Of a stretch of DNA of 64,000 nucleotides, positions 33,939 through 42,723 are shown piece after piece; positions within the stretch are counted from its first letter, which is position 1; the number at the start of each line of letters is the position of its first letter. The translations under genes were made by a program, and so were the position numbers. The DNA is from DATFKA01 sp035268885 (GTDB lineage Bacteria > Bacteroidota > Bacteroidia > Chitinophagales > Saprospiraceae). The DNA is taken from NCBI GenBank assembly GCA_035268885.1, contig DATFKA010000136.1:49497-113496 (forward strand), read 5' to 3'. Below the pieces are notes generated by a model that was given only the letters and a program-made list of their open reading frames with translations, searched no databases and had not been told where the DNA came from.

Positions 33939-34008
33939 TTTAGTTTAGGGGTTAGAGCTCAGGGAATATAGAAAAGAACCCTAAACTCTAAACCACTAAA
34001 TCCTAAAC
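33939..34008. repeat. Heptad repeat fold-back H2
   Basis: Between mutL and the first rhomboid gene, TTTAGTTTAGGGGTTAGAG faces CCCTAAACTCTAAACC and CACTAAATCCTAAAC across a 14-base loop. Units recur every 7 bases on both arms; pairing is imperfect but extensive. The region otherwise has no coding potential. Confidence 0.65.
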
Positions 34009-34016
34009 AAAAAGAT

Positions 34017-34694
34017 ATGAATAGACTTACGGACGTGGTCAAACACTTACTGGTTATCAATGTACTGATGTACTTTGGTACGCTGTTGCTCTTAAAAGAC
34101 CCCGGTGGATATGCCATGCAGGCGCTGATTAATATGCAGGAAACCAATTTTTGGGAATGGGATCGCTATATCCTGGCTTTATTTTACCCCACCTCGGAGT
34201 ATTTCCGTCCCTATCAGTTGGTGACGCATATGTTTATGCACGGTAATTTGACGCACCTGTTCTTTAATATGTTTGCGCTCTTCATGTTTGGGCCGCCAGC
34301 CGAAGCCCGGATGGGTCCCAATAAATTTTTACAGTACTACTTTATTACGGGTTTTGGGGCCATGGCCTTGCACCTGGGCGTACAGGCCCTTGAGTTAAGT
34401 TCTGGATCGATTCCTCAATACAACATCAACATACCGATGTTGGGTGCTTCGGGCGCTATTTTTGGTATTTTAACAGCCTACGGTATGCTTTTCCCCAACA
34501 ATAAGATCATGCTGCTGTTCCCACCTATACCGATGAAGGCCAAATACATGGTTATTTTATTTGCGGTATTTGAGCTTTTTGCCGGTTTAGGGCCTTTCCG
34601 GGGCGATGGTATCGCACATTTTGCACATTTAGGCGGCGCGCTATTCGGATTCTTGTTAATTTTGTACTGGCGGAAATCAGGAAAACTATTATAG
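34017..34694 (+). CDS. Rhomboid intramembrane serine protease
   Basis: A 225-residue rhomboid with about six membrane helices. The catalytic serine is in LGASGAIFGIL (GASG) and the histidine in HFAHLGGALFGF; the L1-loop HMFMHGNLTHLFFNMF is typical. All catalytic positions are present, so it should be an active intramembrane protease. A second, longer rhomboid is encoded 6 bases downstream, suggesting a pair produced together. Confidence 0.93.
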   Translation: MNRLTDVVKHLLVINVLMYFGTLLLLKDPGGYAMQALINMQETNFWEWDRYILALFYPTSEYFRPYQLVTHMFMHGNLTHLFFNMFALFMFGPPAEARMGPNKFLQYYFITGFGAMALHLGVQALELSSGSIPQYNINIPMLGASGAIFGILTAYGMLFPNNKIMLLFPPIPMKAKYMVILFAVFELFAGLGPFRGDGIAHFAHLGGALFGFLLILYWRKSGKLL

Positions 34695-34700
34695 ACAATT

Positions 34701-35675
34701 ATGTTTCAGTCGATTTGGGAAGATATCAAGCGGGAGTTTAACTATGGTAATATGATTACTCGTATTATCATCGTGAATATTGGCTTATTCGTAGGAATTA
34801 ACCTGGTACGGGCTGGTGTCTACTTTGCCCACAGTGGTCAGGTATGGAGCCCCGAGGGCTTTCGACAATTTCTGGGATACATCGCCATGTCTTCCGATTG
34901 GTTCACCGTACTGACGCGTCCCTGGATTCTGGTCACCTCGATGTTTGCCCATTACGACTTTTGGCACATTCTGTGGAATATGCTGTTCCTCTTCTGGTTT
35001 GGCCGCATCTTTGGAGACTTTTTGGGCAACCAGCGGGTACTTCCCCTTTATTTGCTGGGGGGATTCGCAGGCTCCCTGCTTTACTTTGTTACTTATAATG
35101 TACTGCCCTACGGTGGGGACGAAACCGGACTGGCCCTGGGGGCTTCCGCAGCGGTGATGGCCATCGTTACCGGTGCGGGGACCATTGCACCCGATTATTC
35201 CATCCGCTTGTTATTCCTCGGTAACGTAAAACTCAAATACCTCGTAGCCGCTATCCTGTTCATGTACTTGATTTCTCTTACCAACGGTATCAACGAGGGT
35301 GGCCATTATGCACACTTTGGCGGCGCTTTACTCGGCTTTATATTTGTTCGCCAACTGCAGAGTGGCAACGACTGGTCCCGTCCGGTCAACCGGATACTGG
35401 ATCAAATCACTAATTTCTTCACCAATTTAGTCCGTGGCCAACGTACCCGGGGGCAAGGTCCTAAGGTAGCCTACCGCGATCCCAAGCGTCGTACCAAAGC
35501 TACCCAGCGCCGCACCGCCAGCAGATCATCCAAACGGGGAGAAGCCGTGTCGGACGAGGACCATAATAATTATCAGGAGCGCTTAGACGCCATTTTGGAT
35601 AAAATCAAAAAAACCGGATACGATAGCCTCGATGAAGAAGAAAAAGAATTCCTCTTTAACGCCAGTAAAAAATAG
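34701..35675 (+). CDS. Rhomboid protease with cytoplasmic DUF6576-like tail
   Basis: A 324-residue rhomboid. The membrane core (about residues 15-230) contains the serine in ALGASAAVMAI and the histidine in HYAHFGGALLGFI, with FAHYDFWHILWNMLFLFWFG in the L1 region. The C-terminal ~85 residues are basic and then acidic, ending in DNYQERLDAILDKIKKTGYDSLDEEEKEFLFNASKK-like sequence, a short helical module found at rhomboid C termini in Bacteroidota. It is translated 6 bases after the first rhomboid, and its last 44 bases overlap the next gene. Confidence 0.9.
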   Translation: MFQSIWEDIKREFNYGNMITRIIIVNIGLFVGINLVRAGVYFAHSGQVWSPEGFRQFLGYIAMSSDWFTVLTRPWILVTSMFAHYDFWHILWNMLFLFWFGRIFGDFLGNQRVLPLYLLGGFAGSLLYFVTYNVLPYGGDETGLALGASAAVMAIVTGAGTIAPDYSIRLLFLGNVKLKYLVAAILFMYLISLTNGINEGGHYAHFGGALLGFIFVRQLQSGNDWSRPVNRILDQITNFFTNLVRGQRTRGQGPKVAYRDPKRRTKATQRRTASRSSKRGEAVSDEDHNNYQERLDAILDKIKKTGYDSLDEEEKEFLFNASKK

Positions 35676-36714
35676 AGCACCCGGCTGGCTGCGTGGCCTG
35701 AACCTCTTTTTCGTACTCCTCAGCTTGCTGGCGCTACTCGCACCTTACGTCAACCCCAACTACTTTTGGCCACTGGCGATTCTTGGCCTGGCCACGCCAC
35801 TGCTGCTGCTAATTCACTTGATTTTTGTAATCTTCTGGTCCTTTCGGAAAAAAGTCTACGCTATCTTTTCATTGGTTATACTAATCATGAGTGGGTCGAC
35901 CATTAGTGGTTTGTACGGTCTGGCTTTCGCCAAAAAAAGTGCACCGGAGGGACTAAAAGTAGTCACCCAGAATGTCCGCCGACTGGAGTCTTACCCCAAT
36001 AACAACGAAAGCCTTGGTCCCGAAGCCTTTCAACAGCATATAGCAGCCCTTCGCCCGGATGTGCTCTTCCTCCAGGAATTTGTTGCCACTGAAAATCAGC
36101 GAAGGCCCTATCTGGAGAGACTAAAAGCCGAAGGACTAAGCCATATTGTTTATGCACCCGAGCGTAGCAGCTTACTCATCGCCGCTCGCTACCCTTTGCG
36201 ATCCATCCAAAATCATTATTACAACAACCTGGTGAACGGATACCAAATTGCCGAATTACAACTGGAAAATCGGAAAATCAACCTAGTCAATGTGCACCTG
36301 CGCTCTAACCAGATTACCGGGCTCACCAACCAAATTGCTGACGAAGGGGATTTAAAAGAAAAAGAAACCTGGCAAAATATCCGCCAGGCGCTGGCCAAAT
36401 ACAAAGCAGCTACGACCATGCGTACGCACCAGGCAGAAAACATTGCCCAAACCCTGACCTCGTTCCGGGACCCCAATATCATCTGCGGCGATTTTAACGA
36501 TATCAGCCAGTCTTACACTTATCGGCAACTCAAGGGCAAAAGAAAGGATGCTTTTCTGCGAAAGGGACGATCCTGGGGCAGTACTTATGCAGGTAAAATT
36601 CCCGGCCTGCGTATTGATTTTATTCTCTATGACCCGGCCCTGCAGATACAGTCTTGTTATCGCGGCCCCGCCGCTTTCTCGGATCATCACCCCGTAATCG
36701 CCTTTTTTGACTAA
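35632..36714 (+). CDS. Membrane endonuclease/exonuclease/phosphatase-family protein
   Basis: A 360-residue EEP-fold protein. The first ~95 residues hold two or three membrane helices. The catalytic domain shows VVTQNVRR, FLQEF (metal Glu), NLVNVHLRS, CGDFNDI, IDFILYD and SDHHPVIA, the complete EEP series. Members with such N-terminal helices are usually phosphodiesterases acting on lipids, sugars or nucleic acids; no substrate can be named. The start lies inside the end of the rhomboid gene (44-base overlap), so the two are coupled. Confidence 0.9.
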   Translation: MKKKKNSSLTPVKNRAPGWLRGLNLFFVLLSLLALLAPYVNPNYFWPLAILGLATPLLLLIHLIFVIFWSFRKKVYAIFSLVILIMSGSTISGLYGLAFAKKSAPEGLKVVTQNVRRLESYPNNNESLGPEAFQQHIAALRPDVLFLQEFVATENQRRPYLERLKAEGLSHIVYAPERSSLLIAARYPLRSIQNHYYNNLVNGYQIAELQLENRKINLVNVHLRSNQITGLTNQIADEGDLKEKETWQNIRQALAKYKAATTMRTHQAENIAQTLTSFRDPNIICGDFNDISQSYTYRQLKGKRKDAFLRKGRSWGSTYAGKIPGLRIDFILYDPALQIQSCYRGPAAFSDHHPVIAFFD

Positions 36715-36742
36715 TTTCAATTTTCACAAAACCACATACTAA

Positions 36743-36774
36743 TTTGTATGGTTACGCACTTAGGTCTATTTTTG
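36743..36774 (+). promoter_or_regulatory. Bacteroidota-type promoter of cysS
   Basis: TTTG at 36743-36746, 20 bases, then TATTTTTG at 36767-36774, a full match to the Bacteroidota housekeeping pattern. The expected transcript start near 36780 lies 48 bases before the ATG at 36828 and excludes a longer in-frame ATG at 36744. Confidence 0.8.
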
Positions 36775-36827
36775 CGCAACGGCGCGATAGTGCAGTAAGC
36801 ACCCAACTAAAAACCAAAATACAGGAA

Positions 36828-38330
36828 ATGAACGGTACATTAAAGATTCACGATAGCGTATCCAGAGACAAAGTAAGCTTCGAACCCATGCACGAAGGAG
36901 TAGTTGGCATGTACGTCTGCGGGCCCACCGTCTACAACGATGTCCACCTGGGGAACTGCCGTACCTTTGTCAGCTTTGATATTATTTATCGCTATCTGAT
37001 GTACCTGGGGTATAAGGTGCGTTACGTCCGTAATATTACCGATGTGGGGCACCTGCTCGACGATGGTACCGATCGTATGGCCAAAGGCGCCATAGCAGAG
37101 CAGCTTGAGCCCATGGAAGTCGCTCAGAAATACACCAACTCCTTCCGTTCTATGATGCGTACCTTCAATACCCTGGAGCCCAGCATCGAACCCGCCGCCT
37201 CCGGACACATTCCCGAGCAAATTCAAATGGTGCAGGACATCCTCGATAATGGATACGGCTACGAAAGAAATGGATCGGTGTATTTCGACACCCGAAAATT
37301 TGCGGAAGAAAAAGGCATCTATGGTAAGCTGTCCGGTCGTAAGATCGAAGACCTCATGGCCGAATCCCGCGATGACCTCAAGAACCAGGGTGAAAAAAAC
37401 CACCCTTCCGATTTTGCGATTTGGATGAAAGCTTCTCCCGAGCACATCATGCGCTGGAAGTCTCCCTGGTCTGAAGGCTTTCCCGGCTGGCACCTCGAAT
37501 GCTCTGCCATGAGTACCAAGTACCTGGGCCAGGAGTTTGACATCCACGGGGGTGGCAACGACCTTAAATTCCCACACCACGAAAATGAGATCGCACAAAA
37601 TGTCGGCTCTTGTCATCATACGGGTGCCCGCTACTGGCTACACACCAATATGCTACTGATGAATGGACGTAAAATGTCCAAGAGCGATGGCAATACTATC
37701 TCTCCCCAACAGCTGTTCACCGGTAAGAGTGAGCATATCTCTAAGGGTTATAGCCCCATGGTCGTGAAGTTCTTTATGCTGCAATCCCATTATCGCAGCA
37801 CCCTGGACCTGACCGACGAGGCCTTACTAGCCGCCGAGAAGGGGTACAAACGCCTGATGGAAGCCTATCGGACCCTGAATGACCTGAAAGGCGCTGCCGC
37901 AAAAAATGAAACCGCTCTGGATAAAGAAATTAAAGAACTAATCCAGCGCCTACACGATGAAATGAACGACGATTTCAACACACCCAAGGCACTAGCCGTA
38001 CTCTTTGAAATCGTCACCAAGGTCAACAGTCTGAAAGCGGGCCACCTCAAGCTCAGCGAACTCAGCCCAGCCGTCCTGGAAGACCTTAAGCAGACCTTCC
38101 ACGATTTTGTTTTTGAAGTACTGGCTCTGCAGGATGAATTGAGCGCCGAAGGGGGAGCTAGCCGGGAGGGAGAGATACTAGATGGCATCATGCAGCTAGT
38201 CATCGATATGCGCCAGCAAGCCCGCGCCAATAAAGACTGGGGTACCGCCGATAAGATCCGCGACACGCTCCAGGAACTCAACCTCGTCCTGAAAGATGGT
38301 AAAGAGGGTACCAGCTGGACGATTGGCTAA
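36828..38330 (+). CDS. cysS: Cysteinyl-tRNA synthetase
   Basis: A 500-residue class I synthetase when started at the ATG at 36828, which has a normal N terminus (MNGTLKIHDSVSRDKVSFEP) and lies downstream of a well-formed promoter. Motifs: CGPTVYNDVHLGNCR (HIGH-type HLGN, and the first zinc cysteine), WHLECSAMS with the other zinc ligands, and GRKMSKSDGN (KMSKS). The C-terminal helical anticodon-binding region is complete. It charges tRNA-Cys in the cytoplasm. It is transcribed separately from the rhomboid/EEP group before it. Confidence 0.95.
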   Translation: MNGTLKIHDSVSRDKVSFEPMHEGVVGMYVCGPTVYNDVHLGNCRTFVSFDIIYRYLMYLGYKVRYVRNITDVGHLLDDGTDRMAKGAIAEQLEPMEVAQKYTNSFRSMMRTFNTLEPSIEPAASGHIPEQIQMVQDILDNGYGYERNGSVYFDTRKFAEEKGIYGKLSGRKIEDLMAESRDDLKNQGEKNHPSDFAIWMKASPEHIMRWKSPWSEGFPGWHLECSAMSTKYLGQEFDIHGGGNDLKFPHHENEIAQNVGSCHHTGARYWLHTNMLLMNGRKMSKSDGNTISPQQLFTGKSEHISKGYSPMVVKFFMLQSHYRSTLDLTDEALLAAEKGYKRLMEAYRTLNDLKGAAAKNETALDKEIKELIQRLHDEMNDDFNTPKALAVLFEIVTKVNSLKAGHLKLSELSPAVLEDLKQTFHDFVFEVLALQDELSAEGGASREGEILDGIMQLVIDMRQQARANKDWGTADKIRDTLQELNLVLKDGKEGTSWTIG

Positions 38331-38390
38331 TTTTAGTAAACCCGACCACATGGTCTACGCCTGAAATAAGTTGACACTAAAATATGCCGA

Positions 38391-39449
38391 CTATCGCAGA
38401 AAGAAGCCTTGCGGAAAAGTATCCTTCGGATCGAGCACAAAGGTATGTGCACCGGTAATGAAGGCCGTTCCTTCTACTTCGGGAATGACTGCCGGATATT
38501 CACCAAAGTTCAGCGTTTCGACGACGCTGCCACGAAAAACACTGCCCGTAATGCTTTCGATCTGGATTGATTCGCCCGGGCTCAAATCGCCTCTGGCCTG
38601 ATGAATGGCCATCCGGCCCGAAACCCCGGAGCCCGTTGGGCAGCGGTCTACTTCTCCATCGGCAAAAACACAAACGTTACGGCTATGGATAGCAGGGCGA
38701 GGACTTTCGTCTAAAAAAATGGTGCCGTAGAGGAAACTCAAGTCCTGCTCAAAGGGATGCGCCACCAGCCAGTCGGTAGCGATGATGGCCTGCTTAATTT
38801 GTCGTCCCCGTTCGATAATCAAAGAATAATTCTCGGTCGTCAATTCCAGTCCGATACTGGCGGCCTGAACGTAAGCGTAGAAAGCACCACCGTAGGCCAG
38901 GTCAAAACGCACCTCGCCCAGATCCGGTACGTTTATGATTTCGTCCAGGCCCAGCACGAAGGACGGAACGCAATGAAAACGTACGCTACTGACCTCCCCG
39001 TCCTGACATTTGGCGAAAGCCGTAATTCGGCCACAAGGCGCATCAATGACGAGCTGGGTCTCCGGTTCAATTGCCGATACCCAACCCTGGTGTACGGCTA
39101 ATTTGCTAATCGCAATAATCGCGTGCCCACACATGGTACTGTAGCCATCGTTATGCAAAAAAATGACACCAAAATCTGCTGCCGCATCATTCGGTGCTAC
39201 GATCAGACAGCCGTACATATCGGCGTGACCACGGGGCTCATGCATCAATAGCCTGCGCAAATCGTCCCGCTGCTCCATCAGATAACGGCGCTTCTCCAGT
39301 ACGCTTCGACCCGGAATATCAGGATAACCATCGAGGATAACGCGCAGTGGCTCCCCACCCGTATGCATATCAATGGTTTTGATCCTAAGCCAGCCGTCCG
39401 GAAGTTTTAAATCTTTTTCCATCCCTCTTATTTGTTGGGCAACAGACAA
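38391..39449 (-). CDS. Trans-3-hydroxy-L-proline dehydratase (proline racemase family)
   Basis: A 352-residue proline-racemase-fold protein. Cys107 in GYSTMCGHA is the first catalytic residue. At the second position the motif reads DRCPTGSG, so Thr272 replaces the catalytic Cys of racemases and epimerases. A Cys/Thr pair is characteristic of the trans-3-hydroxy-L-proline dehydratases, which make pyrroline-2-carboxylate from collagen-type hydroxyproline. The N-terminal DMHTGGEPLR..EPRGHADMYG blocks are also close to the vertebrate enzyme of that name. No pyrroline reductase is adjacent. A MITE copy lies 43 bases upstream. Confidence 0.85.
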   Translation of the reverse strand: MSVAQQIRGMEKDLKLPDGWLRIKTIDMHTGGEPLRVILDGYPDIPGRSVLEKRRYLMEQRDDLRRLLMHEPRGHADMYGCLIVAPNDAAADFGVIFLHNDGYSTMCGHAIIAISKLAVHQGWVSAIEPETQLVIDAPCGRITAFAKCQDGEVSSVRFHCVPSFVLGLDEIINVPDLGEVRFDLAYGGAFYAYVQAASIGLELTTENYSLIIERGRQIKQAIIATDWLVAHPFEQDLSFLYGTIFLDESPRPAIHSRNVCVFADGEVDRCPTGSGVSGRMAIHQARGDLSPGESIQIESITGSVFRGSVVETLNFGEYPAVIPEVEGTAFITGAHTFVLDPKDTFPQGFFLR

Positions 39450-39492
39450 TTCGGGGCTTGCCTGTTCCTTCTTTTTTTCAGAAATTGTATAC

Positions 39493-39580
39493 GAAGTTGT
39501 TTAAAAACTCCTCACTGAGCCCTTGGCAACACATTGAAAGCCGTTACCAATCATCTCACCAGGAATTCTTAAACAACTTC
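39493..39580 (-). mobile_element. MITE copy C (shortest)
   Basis: 88 bases, ends GAAGTTGTTTAAAAACTCCT and (reverse complement) GAAGTTGTTTAAGAATTCCT. Relative to copies A and B it lies in inverse orientation and lacks their middle parts, so it is close to the minimal unit. Flanks are TAC and TAT, an imperfect duplication. It lies between the dehydratase and DUF2851 gene starts. Confidence 0.85.
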
Positions 39581-39610
39581 TATGTATAGCACCCGCAATA
39601 CCTCAGCATT

Positions 39611-40897
39611 TTGAAAGAATCATTTGTTCAGTTCATCTGGCGCTACCGTCGAATCGAACAGCACCAGCTATGGAGTACGCAGCGGGAATCCATCCAAATT
39701 ATCGACTTTGGACAATATAATACCAATGCCGGGCCCGATTTTTTACAGGCAAAGGTTAAGATCGGCGATACGATCTGGGCCGGACACGTGGAGATGCACG
39801 TCAAAGCCAGCGAATGGTACCGGCATCGGCACGATGAAAATCCTGCTTACCAGAATGTCATCCTGCACGTGGTCTGGGAAGCCGACACCGAGATCGAGCG
39901 CCCAAATGGTCAGATCATCCCCTGCCTGGAACTCAAACCACTAACCACCCCAACTTTATATCAACGGTACCTAAAACTCGCCCGGCACCCTGGAAAAATC
40001 CCCTGTCAGGAGACCCTGCCCGAGGTTCCGGATATCAAGATCAAGCTTTGGCTGGACTGCCTTCTAGTGGAAAGACTAGACCAAAAAACCAGCTATTGGG
40101 CCCGGGCGCTGACCGCACATAAAAACGACTGGGAGCAAGTATTCTACCAGGCCCTGGCCCATAGTATGGGGCTTCCGGTTAATAAAGAAGCAATGGAGGC
40201 ACTGGCCGTACGCACACCACTCCGATTGCTTCGCAAGCACCGCGATCAACTCTTTCAAATCGAAGCCTTACTTTTCGGTCAGGCAGGACTTTTGGAGGAT
40301 CGCGAATTCGAAGAAGAGTACCCCCAAAAGCTACAAAGAGAATATCAATTTTTGCGTAAGAAATACCAACTTCAGGCTATTTCCCCCCTGGAATGGAAAT
40401 TCTCCCGGATGCGTCCCTCCAATTTCCCGACCCTTCGGATTGCCCAACTGGCTTTACTGGTACACCAAAGTAATTATCTCTTCAGTAAGATCATGGCGCT
40501 ACAATCGATCGAGGAGGCCTACTACGCTTTGGAAGTCAAAACCAGTTACTATTGGAAGGAGCACTATCGGTTTGATCAGCGCAGTACCCAGCGACGAGAA
40601 AAGAAACTGGGCCGCTCCACCATCGATCTGATGCTGATTAATACCATTATTCCTTTCATTTTCCTTTACGGTAAAAAGATGGGTTTACCGAACTATACCG
40701 AGCGGGCCCTACACCTACTCGAACAAATCAAGCCCGAAAACAATCGCCTGATCCGCGATTGGGCCGAGCGCGGTGTACCTGCAGAAAATGCTTGCCAGAG
40801 TCAGGGACTCATCCAACTTTACAAGCACTACTGTAAATCTAAACGCTGCCTGGATTGCGCCATCGGCACCGCCATCATCACCGGAATAAAACCCTAG
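39611..40897 (+). CDS. DUF2851 family protein
   Basis: A 428-residue protein of unknown function that is widespread in Bacteroidota. The start is TTG: an in-frame TAG occurs 24 bases upstream and no ATG comes between. The N-terminal FIWRYRRIEQHQLWST and the following QYNTNAGPDFLQAKVKIGDTIWAGHVEMHVKASEWYRHRH show the family's conserved region (about residues 30-75), whose acidic and His residues suggest a nuclease-like or metal-binding fold. Near the C terminus are four cysteines (CQSQGLIQLYKHYCKSKRCLDC), a likely zinc or Fe-S site. It is monocistronic, 30 bases from MITE copy C. Confidence 0.85.
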   Translation: MKESFVQFIWRYRRIEQHQLWSTQRESIQIIDFGQYNTNAGPDFLQAKVKIGDTIWAGHVEMHVKASEWYRHRHDENPAYQNVILHVVWEADTEIERPNGQIIPCLELKPLTTPTLYQRYLKLARHPGKIPCQETLPEVPDIKIKLWLDCLLVERLDQKTSYWARALTAHKNDWEQVFYQALAHSMGLPVNKEAMEALAVRTPLRLLRKHRDQLFQIEALLFGQAGLLEDREFEEEYPQKLQREYQFLRKKYQLQAISPLEWKFSRMRPSNFPTLRIAQLALLVHQSNYLFSKIMALQSIEEAYYALEVKTSYYWKEHYRFDQRSTQRREKKLGRSTIDLMLINTIIPFIFLYGKKMGLPNYTERALHLLEQIKPENNRLIRDWAERGVPAENACQSQGLIQLYKHYCKSKRCLDCAIGTAIITGIKP

Positions 40898-40956
40898 GGA
40901 GTGCCTACCCCATCGGGATACCTATGGAATGTCATGGCAAAAGGGCGAAACGCCAC

Positions 40957-40971
40957 AGCCCTAAAAGGGCT
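40957..40971. terminator. Bidirectional fold-back between DUF2851 and M23 genes
   Basis: AGCCCT-AAA-AGGGCT, a perfect 6-bp stem in the convergent spacer, preceded by a smaller GGGCGAAACGCC. A-rich DNA follows on the plus strand, so termination strength is uncertain. Confidence 0.4.
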
Positions 40972-40976
40972 CAACC

Positions 40977-42722
40977 TCAAAACAAAAAACCCTCCTCAAA
41001 CACCCCCACGTTCCCGCGATCATCCGTGATCTCCAGGCGTAAGCTGTGCTCTCCGGCTGCTAAATCTGCTGGGAGATGACAAGTGAACCGATCGTACTTG
41101 AGATCGTAGGTCATCAGGATCCACTGGCCGTCAATACTAGCTTCGTAGCTTAGTCCACGGGCCTGACCCGAATAACCAATATCGTCTTCTGCCTTAAAAT
41201 TGACGCTTTTGCGACCGCGCAGATCCGAACGAAAATTCTCTGGTCGGATCGTAGGAGGAACTGTATCGATCATTACTGCGTAATCACCAAAACTACCTAC
41301 CCGGGTTTTGAGCATGTTGCCCTCCCACTCGCCACCGCAGTTGGTGATACGGTTGTTTTCGCTACAGCGAGCAATAAAAGCCTTTTCCCGTAAATGCTCC
41401 GGAATCAGGGTCGGACGAATGGCCAGGGTATAGGCTCCAAAAACAGGCGTTAAAGGATCGTGAATAGCATGAATAGTGGAGAACAGATTCGGCTCGGAGA
41501 CCTGCTCAAAGTGATATTTCATCTCTACATCTTCGAAGAAAGCCGTCTCCGGGAATTTCAGGTAGAGATAATAATTATTGATCTGGTTTTCTTGTCCACT
41601 GGGAAGGTAGTAATCAAATACGCGCTTGCGCTCCGCTTCCGGCCCGGTGGCCTGCTTGATCCAACACTCCACGCTCGATTCGTTGCCGTGCCAGTCGGTG
41701 GCCACAATTTTTACCTTTTGCGCCTTTCGAGTATTCAGCTGCAAAATGCCTTCTTGCCCGTCCATCTCGTAGCCGGAAAAGCGATTGCCCGGCAGTCGAT
41801 AGCAGCGATTAAAATAACTCTTATTCTCTCGCATATCTGCGTAATCGTAATGCGCATGTACGTAGTTCCATTCGTCGAAACCCAATTCGTTGGCCACAAA
41901 GGTATGCCTGACCTCTCCATCCACAAAGAGTTGAATCTTATACACACCGTTCCAATTGCGCACCCCGTCCATGACGTCGTAAGTCTTGATGGCAACCCCC
42001 GCCTCATCGGCGGCAATCAGAATGGTATCCTCATTGATGCGGTAACGACCCCGCCCGGCTCCCAATAGATTAAATGTCGTAGTGGTCGTGCTTAGTCGAT
42101 CTTCGTTTAGGCCGTAAACACGAAACTGGTTCATGATTGGTGCCCGGGTATCCTGCACGGGAATACCAAAATGCAAAGGATTGACGGGTAGATCTTCCTC
42201 TGCTTTCCGGATCTCAAAATGCAGGTGAGGCCCAAAGGAATAGCCCGTATTCCCCATATTCCCGATGTGCTGCCCCTTCTGGACCAGAAACTCCGTTGAG
42301 TCCGGGAAATAATTCAACTCAAACTGCTGGTTTTCTTGTTGCCAATTGGCTACAAATTCGGTTAGCTCCGGCGAAAACTGATCCAAATGTGCGTACAAGG
42401 AAGTATAACCATTGGGGTGCTTGATGTAGAGTGAGTTACCATAGCCCCCCGCGCGTACATTGATCCGGTAGATGTAGCCATCGGCGATGGAGACGATTTT
42501 ACGCCCCCGGTAGCCTTTGATATCAATACCGGAATGGAAGTGATTACTGCGCAATTCACCAAAGGTACCCGATAGCCGTACTTCTCCTTCTACCGGTGGA
42601 CGAAAATAATCTTTGGGGTATTCATCCCGTGGATCCGTTGGGCTCCCTTCTCCTTTTACCGAAAGGGAAAACAACAACAACAAAACTAACAATAACTGCC
42701 TGGGCGATCTGTACTGAACCAT
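40977..42722 (-). CDS. M23-family peptidase (LytM-like), exported
   Basis: A 581-residue protein with a signal peptide. The LytM/M23 domain lies at about residues 35-185: the first zinc ligands are in RSNHFHSGIDIKG (HxxxD), then YIKHPNGYTSLYAHL, and GPHLHFEIR supplies the HxH. All zinc positions are present, so it should be an active murein endopeptidase. The remaining ~390 residues are beta-rich Ig-like modules. It is the last gene of an envelope operon with the Omp28-like lipoprotein and the DUF6029 barrel. Confidence 0.92.
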   Translation of the reverse strand: MVQYRSPRQLLLVLLLLFSLSVKGEGSPTDPRDEYPKDYFRPPVEGEVRLSGTFGELRSNHFHSGIDIKGYRGRKIVSIADGYIYRINVRAGGYGNSLYIKHPNGYTSLYAHLDQFSPELTEFVANWQQENQQFELNYFPDSTEFLVQKGQHIGNMGNTGYSFGPHLHFEIRKAEEDLPVNPLHFGIPVQDTRAPIMNQFRVYGLNEDRLSTTTTTFNLLGAGRGRYRINEDTILIAADEAGVAIKTYDVMDGVRNWNGVYKIQLFVDGEVRHTFVANELGFDEWNYVHAHYDYADMRENKSYFNRCYRLPGNRFSGYEMDGQEGILQLNTRKAQKVKIVATDWHGNESSVECWIKQATGPEAERKRVFDYYLPSGQENQINNYYLYLKFPETAFFEDVEMKYHFEQVSEPNLFSTIHAIHDPLTPVFGAYTLAIRPTLIPEHLREKAFIARCSENNRITNCGGEWEGNMLKTRVGSFGDYAVMIDTVPPTIRPENFRSDLRGRKSVNFKAEDDIGYSGQARGLSYEASIDGQWILMTYDLKYDRFTCHLPADLAAGEHSLRLEITDDRGNVGVFEEGFLF

Positions 42723-42723
42723 G

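Noticed and set aside
36744..36827. Longer N terminus for cysS
   Set aside because: The ATG at 36744 overlaps the -33 promoter box, and the extra 28 residues do not resemble the family N terminus.
36840..37619. 259-codon open frame opposite cysS
   Set aside because: It is a shadow; the cysS frame has HLGN and KMSKS motifs and a promoter.
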